Below, in pieces: positions 1 to 6,429 of a DNA stretch of 9,236 bases. Both the position numbers and the translations under genes were made by a program. Numbering within the stretch: position 1 is the first letter of the stretch; every line of letters starts with the position of its first letter. Origin of the DNA: an uncultured Bdellovibrio sp. (GTDB lineage Bacteria > Bdellovibrionota > Bdellovibrionia > Bdellovibrionales > Bdellovibrionaceae); the NCBI GenBank assembly GCA_946480995.1, contig CAMLMF010000074.1, forward strand, positions 1 to 9,236, written 5' to 3'. The notes under the pieces are model-generated. The model made no database searches. It worked only from the letters and a program-made list of their open reading frames with translations, and was not told where the DNA came from.

Positions 1-570
1 TTCGAAACTGCCATGGGCAGAACGAACGGCCCAAGCCGGTGCTTTGGTTTTTTTTGCAAGGTCCGCATCACTTAAGGGCTTGAAAGAAACAATGCGCGAA
101 CGCGAACGGATCGTCGCCATTAAGCCAGAAACACTCGGTGCAATCAAAAAGAAGAACGTGCCTTCTGGTGGTTCTTCTAAAGTCTTTAACAAAGAGTTCG
201 CCGCTTGTTGGTTTAACAACTGCGCTTGATCGATGATTATCACTCGATTCCCAGAAAGGCTTTTTAAACTTAAAAATTCGATGACCTCTTTGGCTTGCTC
301 CATCTTAATTTGTGGACCACCCGGGATCACGATTTTCAAACCTTCATGCACACTTTGCGCAGCCCGAAAACACGATGGACAAATTCCGCAGCCCCGCGGA
401 CTTTTCGGGCACAGCAACGCTTGCGCTAAGCCCAAGGCCGTCATTTTTTTGCCAATTCCCGAAGGACCTACAAACAAATAAGTTTGCCCTGGCTTTCCTT
501 GTTCAAAGGATTCCACCAGCTTCTTAATTGTCTCTTGATGTCCTAAAACGAAATCGAGCAAACGAGCCAT
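1..570 (-). CDS. holB: DNA polymerase III subunit delta' (holB), N-terminal 190 codons, cut by the left edge
   Basis: The frame opens with ATG at 570 (reading MARLLDFVLG) and stays open to base 1, so the C-terminus is outside the window. Delta' is the stator subunit of the bacterial clamp loader, which places the sliding clamp on primed DNA. Visible are a P-loop-like GPSGIGKK (residues 35-42); a zinc-module-like cysteine cluster with Cys54, Cys61, Cys64 and Cys67 (CGICPSC); a Walker-B position reading IIIDQA (111-116); then the very typical delta'/DnaX stretch LLNQQAANSLLKTLEEPPEG (118-137) and RSRSR (155-159) at the SRC-motif position. Gln replaces the catalytic Glu of the DEA box, and Lys follows the P-loop Lys. 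Such decay is normal in delta', which is usually not an active ATPase, and it argues against DnaX (tau/gamma). The start lies 9 bases after the tmk stop, with an AAGG overlapping that stop as a likely ribosome site, so the two genes are co-transcribed and perhaps translationally coupled. Confidence 0.9.
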   Translation of the reverse strand, partial: MARLLDFVLGHQETIKKLVESFEQGKPGQTYLFVGPSGIGKKMTALGLAQALLCPKSPRGCGICPSCFRAAQSVHEGLKIVIPGGPQIKMEQAKEVIEFLSLKSLSGNRVIIIDQAQLLNQQAANSLLKTLEEPPEGTFFFLIAPSVSGLMATIRSRSRIVSFKPLSDADLAKKTKAPAWAVRSAHGSFE

Positions 571-579
571 GGGGTTACC

Positions 580-1212
580 TTATAAAATGTGACGCTCGCG
601 CAGAGCTTGCACCAACTGTTGAAACAACACTTGCGGTGTTTCTTGCGCATTTAACACCAACCAACCTTGCGTATCGGCTTTGGCTTGCTTTAAGAAAGAT
701 TGGCGCACTTTTTCGTGGAACGAATCTGCTTCTGATTCAATGCGGTCTTCTTCTTCACCATTCTGCGCCCCACGCCCTTGTCGGCGACGGCGAGATTCTT
801 CCACGGACAGATCTAACAAAATGGTTAAGTCGGGTTTTAAATTCCCGGTCGCAAAATTATTTAAAGTCACAACATCAGTTTCAGAAATATCGCGACCGCC
901 ACCTTGAAAGGCCACGGAGCTTGCCGTGAAACGATCACACAAAACCCACACGCCTGAAGCCAGCTTCGGACGAATGATTTGTTCGACGTGTTGGGCGCGG
1001 CTAGCTTCGTACAAAAGCAGTTCTGCACGTGACACTGGAGCGGGACCTTCTTTGCGCAAAATCATGTTACGAATTTCATCACCCAGCGGAGTGCCGCCGG
1101 GTTCCCGGGTGCGGTAAAACGAGATGTTTTTACTTTGCAGCTCGCGCTCTAAAGCCACCATCAATGAACTTTTGCCTGAACCATCCAGGCCTTCAAATAC
1201 CAAAAAACTCAT
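580..1212 (-). CDS. tmk: Thymidylate kinase (dTMP kinase)
   Basis: This 210-residue protein phosphorylates dTMP to dTDP with ATP in the cytoplasm, the step that joins the de novo and salvage routes to dTTP. The whole family signature is present. The P-loop GLDGSGKSS is at residues 8-16, and the dTMP-site segment REPGGTPLGDEIR is at 36-48. The DRF motif (93-95) runs into SSVAFQGGGR. An arginine-rich LID follows at about 141-159 (RRRRQGRGAQNGEEEDRIE). There is no Arg in the P-loop while the LID is basic, which fits the bacterial type II (E. coli-like) arrangement; this LID looks a few residues longer than in E. coli. Length is normal for the family. The ATG at 1212 is preceded by the purine-rich GGGTGAGAG. 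The gene is first of a tmk-holB pair and diverges from the chemoreceptor gene. Confidence 0.97.
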   Translation of the reverse strand: MSFLVFEGLDGSGKSSLMVALERELQSKNISFYRTREPGGTPLGDEIRNMILRKEGPAPVSRAELLLYEASRAQHVEQIIRPKLASGVWVLCDRFTASSVAFQGGGRDISETDVVTLNNFATGNLKPDLTILLDLSVEESRRRRQGRGAQNGEEEDRIESEADSFHEKVRQSFLKQAKADTQGWLVLNAQETPQVLFQQLVQALRERHIL

Positions 1213-1509
1213 CTCTCACCCATACGATAAAATCGCGATCTTATTAGATAAACACCAGATCTAAAGGCGGCCTTTGACGGCGTCAACAAAACGCCTTTCG
1301 ACAATGCGCAGCGAGGGCCTCAGATCGTCTATTGCAGAGCTTAGGGCAGGCCTTACCGTCCAGCTCGACATCTGAAATTGCCCCTCCCTCGTTCGAGTGA
1401 GTTTTCGTGAATTTCTGTCATTTCAGCAATCTTTTATCCTTTGGTCCGAGTGACATATGTAAAAAATCAGTAAAATCTAAAGGGGCTGGTCGTTTGCGGG
1501 AGATGAAGA
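1213..1509. other. Divergent intergenic region between tmk and the chemoreceptor gene
   Basis: This stretch of 297 bases has no credible gene on either strand. It must carry the promoters for tmk-holB (leftward) and the chemoreceptor (rightward), but I could not pick a convincing -35/-10 pair for either. The left half (1263-1298) holds a cluster of overlapping inverted repeats, listed separately. A short CTCG-TT-CGAG inverted repeat lies at 1388-1397. The last bases hold GGGAGA (1498-1503), the ribosome-binding site of the chemoreceptor gene. Confidence 0.7.
1263..1298. repeat. Cluster of overlapping inverted repeats upstream of tmk
   Basis: Four pairings share the same bases: AAAGGC-G-GCCTTT (1263-1275), TTGACG-G-CGTCAA (1274-1286), GGCGT with ACGCC (1279-1283 and 1291-1295), and an outer AAAGGCG with CGCCTTT (1263-1269 and 1292-1298). 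All arms are exact. The inner two could be operator half-sites for a dimeric regulator; the set could also fold as alternative hairpins in a leftward tmk leader RNA. The cluster lies 50-86 bases upstream of the tmk start. No regulator is recognised, so the function is inference. Confidence 0.5.
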
Positions 1510-3288
1510 ATGAAAAAGCTGCCTTTGAGTTTACGCCTATTTTTAAATATCTTAGTTTTTTCCGTGCCCATCGTTGTGCTGACTTATTTGATGTATGACT
1601 CGCAGGCCGTAAATATTAAGTTCGGCGAAAAAGAACGGCTCGGCAATGCTTTGCAAATCCCTTACGAAAATCTATTTAAAGCCGTGGCCCACGCGAAACT
1701 GACAGGCTCCGTGACAGAAATTGAAGCGCCCTTGGCGAACTTAGAAAAAGTTCTTGGCACTGTCAGCGAACCCTTACAGTTTACCAAAGAAGGCCTGGCG
1801 TCTCGCAAAAGAGACATTGCGGATTTTGCCTATCTAAAAGAAGCCCTAAACAGCAAACGCTGGGACGATGCGATTGCTTCGATCAAAACTGGAATCGGAC
1901 AATTGGGCGACACTTCAAATTTGATTCTAGATCCAGATTTGGACAGTTACTATTTAATGGATATCACATTGTTGGCACTGCCACAGATGCAAGATCGCCT
2001 GCAATCCATTCTTGCAGCTAAGAAAAATCTATTAGAAAATCACAACGCCGCTGACGTGCAAATCCAAGCCGCACTTTATGCAGCAATGCTTATTGAATCT
2101 GATCTGAATCGCGTGATGGCCGACAGTCAGACATCGATCAATGAAGATAGGAACTTTTATGGCTCTTCCGAAACTTTACAAAAAAATATTCCGCCGGCCA
2201 TAGAGACCCTAAAAAGCAAAACAGACGCCTTCGTGCAACTGCTGATCTCCCTCTCCAAGGGGGTCGCTGTCGATGAGCCATCTTTCACTGCCGCGGGAAC
2301 AGCCGCCCTCGATCAGTCTTTCGACACCTGGCACACAACCCTGCAAGAGTTGGATCACTTGATTGCCGTGCGAGTCGACTCCTTAGCCAATGATCGCGTG
2401 CGATCCTTGTTCTTTGCTGGCTTAGCTTTGCTATTAGCGATTTTATTTTCAATTATTGTGGGTGTGTCGCTAAGCCAAAGTATCCGCGGAATTTTAAAAT
2501 CAGTTATGCAGATTCGCGCTTCTTCGGACGAGACCTTAAATATCGGGACACACCTAAGCCAAACCTCTCTGGATGTATCAGAATCCGTATCCGCACAGAC
2601 TGCCGCTATCGAACAAACGGCAGCTTCCGTCGAAGAAATCAGCAGCATGGTGAAAACCACGGCGGATCATTCGCGCGAAGCCTCTAAGGTCGCAAGTATG
2701 ACCAACAGCTCGGCACTGCAAGGGGAATCAGAAATTAGTAAAATGCTTTCCTCGATGGGGAAAATTGTTGAATCTTCAAATAAAGTTGTCGACACGATCT
2801 CAATTATTGACGACATCGCCTTCCAAACAAATCTCTTGGCTCTGAACGCCTCCGTCGAAGCGGCCCGCGCAGGCGAGCAAGGCAAAGGCTTTGCGGTGGT
2901 TGCTGATGCTGTAAGAACTTTAGCGCAAAAGAGCGCGTCTTCCGCGAAGGAAATCAATGAGCTGGTAAAAAGTAACGTTTTGGTGATAGAAGAGGGCAAA
3001 CAGAGCGCAGAACACTCTGCGGAATCTTTGAAGCAAATTATTTCTTATATCAAACAGCTTAACACGTTGATGAAGGAAATCGCCGATGCGACGGCAGAGC
3101 AAAATTCCGGCGTCAGTTTAATTTCGAAAGCTCTGAATGAAATCGAAAGCGAATCAGCTAAAAATCAATCTGGCATGATTAGTGTTACTCAGTCAGCCAA
3201 CTCTTTGCGCGAACAATCTCACGCCTTAAGCCGTATCGTGCATGAGCTGGAGCAAGAGATCTTAGGTCGCAGCCAAAACGCGAATTAG
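1510..3288 (+). CDS. Methyl-accepting chemotaxis protein, membrane-bound, with large helical periplasmic sensor and no HAMP domain
   Basis: This 592-residue chemoreceptor should sense a ligand outside the inner membrane and control CheA through CheW. The order is a short basic N-terminus, transmembrane helix 1 (about 10-28), a periplasmic sensor of about 270 residues (29-297), transmembrane helix 2 (about 299-321), then a cytoplasmic helical bundle. The bundle tip around residues 433-475 matches the MCP signature: [32 protein letters not shown], then [15 protein letters not shown]. Glu/Gln/Ala-rich segments such as [12 protein letters not shown] before the tip are plausible methylation sites. 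The sensor is mostly alpha-helical and contains [11 protein letters not shown] (141-151), a motif I recall from helical periplasmic sensors of other MCPs and hybrid kinases. A canonical HAMP of about 50 residues is not evident: only about 30 residues separate helix 2 from the start of the bundle. There is no NWETF-like C-terminal pentapeptide for CheR/CheB. The ATG at 1510 follows GGGAGA at good spacing. No che gene is adjacent; the ligand is unknown. Confidence 0.95.
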   Translation: MKKLPLSLRLFLNILVFSVPIVVLTYLMYDSQAVNIKFGEKERLGNALQIPYENLFKAVAHAKLTGSVTEIEAPLANLEKVLGTVSEPLQFTKEGLASRKRDIADFAYLKEALNSKRWDDAIASIKTGIGQLGDTSNLILDPDLDSYYLMDITLLALPQMQDRLQSILAAKKNLLENHNAADVQIQAALYAAMLIESDLNRVMADSQTSINEDRNFYGSSETLQKNIPPAIETLKSKTDAFVQLLISLSKGVAVDEPSFTAAGTAALDQSFDTWHTTLQELDHLIAVRVDSLANDRVRSLFFAGLALLLAILFSIIVGVSLSQSIRGILKSVMQIRASSDETLNIGTHLSQTSLDVSESVSAQTAAIEQTAASVEEISSMVKTTADHSREASKVASMTNSSALQGESEISKMLSSMGKIVESSNKVVDTISIIDDIAFQTNLLALNASVEAARAGEQGKGFAVVADAVRTLAQKSASSAKEINELVKSNVLVIEEGKQSAEHSAESLKQIISYIKQLNTLMKEIADATAEQNSGVSLISKALNEIESESAKNQSGMISVTQSANSLREQSHALSRIVHELEQEILGRSQNAN

Positions 3289-3300
3289 GCCCCTTAGGTA

Positions 3301-3325
3301 AGAGTGTCTCATTCTGAGACACTCT
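3301..3325 (+). terminator. Perfect 11-bp hairpin after the chemoreceptor gene
   Basis: AGAGTGTCTCA (3301-3311), loop TTC, TGAGACACTCT (3315-3325): an exact stem with a three-base loop, starting 13 bases after the chemoreceptor stop. The position suggests a transcription terminator or an mRNA 3'-end stabiliser, but no T-tract follows on either strand, so intrinsic termination is not certain. It lies in the spacer before the peptidase gene if that gene starts at 3376. Confidence 0.5.
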
Positions 3326-3375
3326 CCTCTGCACACAGACCTTTCTGTGGCACCCCACTTGCTTTACTGTTCAGC

Positions 3376-4587
3376 ATGCAGGTCAACAAGCGCACCCCGC
3401 TTTTTAAAGGGGTCCTTTTGCATATTCTATTGTCAGTCGTCGCCATTTTTGCGGCACCTGGGCTTGCGTCCGCGAATGCTGAGATGTGCGCGCAAGTTTT
3501 TTCTGAGCCCCTTGAGGTGATTGGCCGTCTGCGTACGACTTTTCAGCACAATGATAAATATTCGCACAGCCTGAAAAGAACCCTCGACGTCAAAGACCAA
3601 TGTAACTTAGGAACATGCCATCTGCACACCTGGGTGTCTGAAATCGAACGCGCCCATGCCCAACGCACGAAAACGGATTTAAAACTTTCAACTGAATATC
3701 TCAGCGCCATGCACTGGAAGCGCCGGGCTTTTGAAACTTTGCATAGCAAGGATGACAAAGCAGGAGTGTCTTTGGGTGCAGCTTCCAGAGCGTCCCGCCA
3801 AGCGATCTTAGATTATGGTCTGATGCCGGAAGGCGCTTGGTCCTTGGGTAAAGACTTTATGAAAGCGCCGACTTCAACACGCATTCAAGAATACTTGCGC
3901 AATATTATCGGCCGGGCCAAATGGCAAAGAGCCCGTTCTTTTGATCCCGACAAACAACGCGAAATTATGCAAGAGGCAGAAAAAGAAATTAATGATGTCT
4001 TTGCGTCTTTGTTTGCGGGAATGCCGCAAAGATTTGAATACAACGGTTTGGATTATTCTCCTCGTGAATTTGCGCGTTTGGTGTTTTCGGATTTGTTTCG
4101 CCCCGTGGATGCGATGTTCGTAGCGCCCGCCGACAAGCCGCGCACAGAAGTGCAAATTCACGGCGCCAATAAAACGATCTATACGACCCCTGAAAATATC
4201 GGCAAGACAATCTTAGAACTTATCAAAGAAGGCCAGGACGTTTATTTGATGTATGACCATAACGCGCACTTTGTCGACAGCGCGACGGGCATCATGTCCA
4301 TTTCTGCTTTCAATGTTCCGAAGAGCGCCTTGCCGCTAAGTCGCGAACAACGCGAGTACTATGCGACTCAAGACCAACGCCAGGTGGGCGCAGGCTATCA
4401 TGCCGTCCATGTTGTCGGTGTCGACGTCGATCCGCACAGTGGCGCGATTACTAAACTGCTTGTGAAAAACAGCTGGGGCACCAAAGTAGGTCGCAACGGT
4501 TACTTCGACATGTATTGGGATTACTTCATTGAGTTCGTCAACGGCATCTCGTACTACACAGACGCAGGCGTCGCCGTTCCGAAATAA
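3376..4587 (+). CDS. Secreted C1-family (papain fold, bleomycin-hydrolase-like) cysteine peptidase
   Basis: The protein has 403 residues from ATG 3376. That start gives a clean signal peptide: basic MQVNKRTPLFK, a hydrophobic core, and cleavage near ASA|NAE (about residue 34). In-frame GTG 3304 would add 24 non-hydrophobic residues and lies inside a hairpin. No strong Shine-Dalgarno precedes either. All papain-fold landmarks are visible. DQCNLGTC has the oxyanion Gln75 and the nucleophile Cys81 six residues apart, as papain Gln19 and Cys25. YHAVHVVGVD holds the catalytic His342. LVKNSWGTKVGRNGYF holds Asn365 in the usual NSWG context. The roughly 260 residues between Cys and His and the 23 between His and Asn resemble the bleomycin hydrolase/PepC (C1B) layout more than papain. 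The residue after the catalytic Cys is His rather than Trp. No propeptide is evident; only about 45 residues lie between the signal peptide and the catalytic motif. It should act in the periplasm or outside the cell; its substrate is unknown. An exported-protein gene follows 51 bases downstream. Confidence 0.85.
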   Translation: MQVNKRTPLFKGVLLHILLSVVAIFAAPGLASANAEMCAQVFSEPLEVIGRLRTTFQHNDKYSHSLKRTLDVKDQCNLGTCHLHTWVSEIERAHAQRTKTDLKLSTEYLSAMHWKRRAFETLHSKDDKAGVSLGAASRASRQAILDYGLMPEGAWSLGKDFMKAPTSTRIQEYLRNIIGRAKWQRARSFDPDKQREIMQEAEKEINDVFASLFAGMPQRFEYNGLDYSPREFARLVFSDLFRPVDAMFVAPADKPRTEVQIHGANKTIYTTPENIGKTILELIKEGQDVYLMYDHNAHFVDSATGIMSISAFNVPKSALPLSREQREYYATQDQRQVGAGYHAVHVVGVDVDPHSGAITKLLVKNSWGTKVGRNGYFDMYWDYFIEFVNGISYYTDAGVAVPK

Positions 4588-4638
4588 AAATCTTTGAATT
4601 TCCTTGGCCTCGCTTGGCTCGCCTGGTAACTTTCCCCT

Positions 4639-5385
4639 ATGAAAATTTTTATTTGTGCCTTTTTAGCTCTCAGCTTTGTCTTTGCCTCTTTGTCTTTTGT
4701 GGCCGAGGAACCGACCACAGCGGCGGTTGCCAATGGAGCTCCGGAATTTCCTTTAAAAAAAATCGAAACTGCGACAAAAAGTTTGTGGGCTTTGCTGGAT
4801 GAATCGCGCGAACGCCGGGAACAGAATTCTTATTTTGTTTTAGGAAATTATTCGCCTTTGGATTTAATCATTCCCGGCAAGATCGGCGTGACCGTGGGAA
4901 TCAACAACAGTGCTGATAAATCGTGGGAATTTGAATATCTGTCGGGCAGCTTTGGTGTCCCGATGTTTATCGCCGACCTGGGTAAGATTACGGATAAACG
5001 TCTGTCGCTGACTAAGCGCAGTTACTTTGGCAGCAACAGTTTGAATATCAGCTATGGCGTGACGTTCTTTTCTTTTGATGCAGATTTGGGAGATAAGTTT
5101 GTCAACAGTATCAACGGCAATTACCCTTCGGCTAAAGTGATTGGCTTAAAATCCTGGGGCTTTAATTTAGGTATCGGCAATCGCTGGACGATTCGCGAAG
5201 ATATCACATTGGGTGTGGATTGGATTTCTTGGGCGCAGCCGCTTTTTGTGTCCGAAAAAAATGATGACTTCGTCAATCACTCCACCAACCCAGAGTATAA
5301 GGATGATGTCGACACGGCTTTAAAAATTCTATCGTATTTACCGCGCCTGTCAGTTTTGAAGTTGCAGTTCGGTATGATGTTCTAA
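4639..5385 (+). CDS. Exported protein, probable small outer-membrane beta-barrel, unknown function
   Basis: This 248-residue protein begins with a signal peptide (MKIFICAFLALSFVFASLSF, cleavage near residue 22). After a short predicted helical part (about 37-62) come repeated short stretches of alternating hydrophobic/polar residues rich in Gly, Tyr, Phe and Trp, for example KIGVTVGINN, SLNISYGVTFFSFDADLG, WGFNLGIGNRWTI and ITLGVDWISW. The chain ends in LKLQFGMMF, with the C-terminal Phe common in Omp85-assembled barrels. I do not recognise a named family. The gene is probably co-directional with the upstream secreted peptidase (51-base gap, no clear terminator between) and converges on the lipoprotein gene with only 6 bases between the two stop codons. 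The ribosome site is weak. Confidence 0.7.
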   Translation: MKIFICAFLALSFVFASLSFVAEEPTTAAVANGAPEFPLKKIETATKSLWALLDESRERREQNSYFVLGNYSPLDLIIPGKIGVTVGINNSADKSWEFEYLSGSFGVPMFIADLGKITDKRLSLTKRSYFGSNSLNISYGVTFFSFDADLGDKFVNSINGNYPSAKVIGLKSWGFNLGIGNRWTIREDITLGVDWISWAQPLFVSEKNDDFVNHSTNPEYKDDVDTALKILSYLPRLSVLKLQFGMMF

Positions 5386-5405
5386 GACGGCTTACTTGCC
5401 GTCTT
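5384..5405. terminator. Bidirectional hairpin spanning both stop codons of two convergent genes
   Basis: AAGACGGC (5384-5391), loop TTACTT, GCCGTCTT (5398-5405): an exact 8-bp stem, symmetric and so present in both transcripts. The plus-strand gene's TAA (5383-5385) overlaps the left arm. The minus-strand lipoprotein's TAA (5392-5394) lies in the loop, and its last codons form the other arm. T-runs after the stem are short on both sides, so efficiency is uncertain. Confidence 0.6.
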
Positions 5406-5859
5406 CAACCCACTGCCCACCGTTACGTGAAAACTTAATCACCATCGGTGTGTGCTCGTCGATGCCCACGGATTGACCGGTTTGGCGACCGACGGCTTTA
5501 ATCGCATCACCAAAGTTGAAAAGCTTTTTAGATCCGTCAGCCTTCGCCGCAATCCCCACCAAGGTCTGTCTAAGTTTGGTTGAATAGGTCGAAGTCACCA
5601 CAGTGACCGTTGCGGAGTTTTCGCCTTGGAATTTCACGTCCATGGCTTCAAATTTTGAACGGTTGAAAATATATTCGCGATAAGACTGCTGGATCCATTG
5701 CGAGTTGGTGATGCCGTCTGCGGCTTCCTTGGTTAAAGTATCGTTTAAGCGCGTTTCCGCGACACTGACTGCGTATTTTTTAAGCGCACTTTCTTTGGAA
5801 GTACAGGCAGTAAAAAACAAACAAAGACCGGCAAGCAAAACTAAAATAGATTGTTTCAT
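5392..5859 (-). CDS. Small predicted lipoprotein of unknown function
   Basis: From ATG 5859 the product has 155 residues and begins MKQSILVLLAGLCLFFTAC, a lipoprotein signal peptide with the lipid-accepting Cys19 in an FTAC lipobox. The frame continues open upstream to 6099, but that part would precede the signal peptide, overlap secG and lack hydrophobic character, so I exclude it. The mature part mixes helix (ALKKYAVSVAETRLNDTLTK) with strand-like stretches (ENSATVTVVTSTYSTKLRQT) and ends VKFSR-type/GGQWVEDGK, which resembles small periplasmic domains with a closing WxxDG turn; no family is recognised. The start has an odd ribosome site: AGAGGAG lies about 17 bases upstream of ATG, but about 11 from an in-frame TTG two codons earlier (5865). 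It diverges from secG and converges on the probable barrel gene. Confidence 0.75.
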   Translation of the reverse strand: MKQSILVLLAGLCLFFTACTSKESALKKYAVSVAETRLNDTLTKEAADGITNSQWIQQSYREYIFNRSKFEAMDVKFQGENSATVTVVTSTYSTKLRQTLVGIAAKADGSKKLFNFGDAIKAVGRQTGQSVGIDEHTPMVIKFSRNGGQWVEDGK

Positions 5860-5945
5860 ATGCAAATAGTCTATAGCTCCTCTTGAATTTGGAAAGACCT
5901 GATTGTGATGCTTTGCATTATTTGAGGGAAATTGCGGCATTTGGG

Positions 5946-5975
5946 GTGACGAATCCCCCAGTTTATCCCTATATT
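5946..5975 (+). promoter_or_regulatory. Candidate sigma70-type promoter for secG
   Basis: GTGACG (5946-5951) and TATATT (5970-5975) are separated by 18 bases. They match four of six and five of six consensus positions and lie 27 bases upstream of the secG ATG, leaving room for a short leader with GGGAG at 5987-5991. This is visual matching only. Confidence 0.4.
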
Positions 5976-6001
5976 CAGGGGTCTTTGGGAGATATTTGAA
6001 A

Positions 6002-6388
6002 ATGACTAATTTCATCGGTATTTTGCATATCATCGTCGCTCTTGTTTTGATCGTTCTTGTCTTGATCCAAGACTCTAAAAGCAATGGTGCGTTGGGCATG
6101 GGTGGCGCAAGCGGTTCGAACTCTTTGTTGGGTGCAACAGGCGCGCAATCACTAGCAAGTAAAATGACAGTTTGGGCAGCCGTGATCTTCGCTGTGACTT
6201 GCTTAACTTTGTCTGTGATGACTTCTTCTCAAACTAAATCAGTTGTTGATTCTATGCCTTTGCCAACAGTACCGGCAGCATCTGCTCCGGCAACTGAAAC
6301 AGCTCCTGCAGCTGACGCTAATGCAGCGGCAGCCACTGCGGCTCCGGCAGCAACACCTGCGGCTACCGCAGCTCCAGCTAAGCAGTAA
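6002..6388 (+). CDS. secG: Preprotein translocase subunit SecG with Ala/Pro-rich C-terminal tail
   Basis: SecG is the small two-helix inner-membrane subunit of the SecYEG channel and helps SecA-driven export. From ATG 6002 the product has 128 residues. Helix 1 is at about 3-23 (FIGILHIIVALVLIVLVLIQ), followed by the SecG-type cytosolic loop with SNGALGMGGASGSNSLLGATGAQ, then SKMT and helix 2 at about 56-75. Residues about 86-128 are an extra low-complexity tail made almost only of Ala, Pro and Thr (TAAPAATPAATAAPAKQ at the end). Many SecG proteins have variable C-terminal tails of this sort, so it does not weaken the call. A TTG two codons upstream (5996) is in frame but only 4 bases from GGGAG; ATG 6002 sits 10 bases from it and is preferred. 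The FecR/AgmX gene begins 41 bases downstream. Confidence 0.93.
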   Translation: MTNFIGILHIIVALVLIVLVLIQDSKSNGALGMGGASGSNSLLGATGAQSLASKMTVWAAVIFAVTCLTLSVMTSSQTKSVVDSMPLPTVPAASAPATETAPAADANAAAATAAPAATPAATAAPAKQ

Positions 6389-6429
6389 TTTTAGTACATC
6401 TTCATGAAGTTCTTCGTTATAGTTTTCCT

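Noticed and set aside
528..929. 133-codon plus-strand open frame opposite tmk
   Set aside because: It lies entirely antisense to the firmly identified tmk, has no family features, and tmk explains the sequence.
1386..1403. GTTCGAG stretch resembling a tRNA T-arm
   Set aside because: The flanking stem is only partly paired, and there are no matching acceptor, D or anticodon arms.
1482..1509. Sigma54-like GG-N10-GC element (GGGC ... TTGC) upstream of the chemoreceptor gene
   Set aside because: The spacing fits, but transcription would start at about 1508-1509, after the ribosome-binding GGGAGA and directly at the ATG, so it could not serve this gene normally. The match is probably chance.
2355..2999. 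Antisense open frames inside the chemoreceptor gene
   Set aside because: They are mirror frames of a strongly conserved MCP coding region with no independent start signals.
5860..6099. N-terminal extension of the lipoprotein frame up to 6099
   Set aside because: It would run through the secG start and place about 80 polar residues before an otherwise perfect lipoprotein signal peptide.
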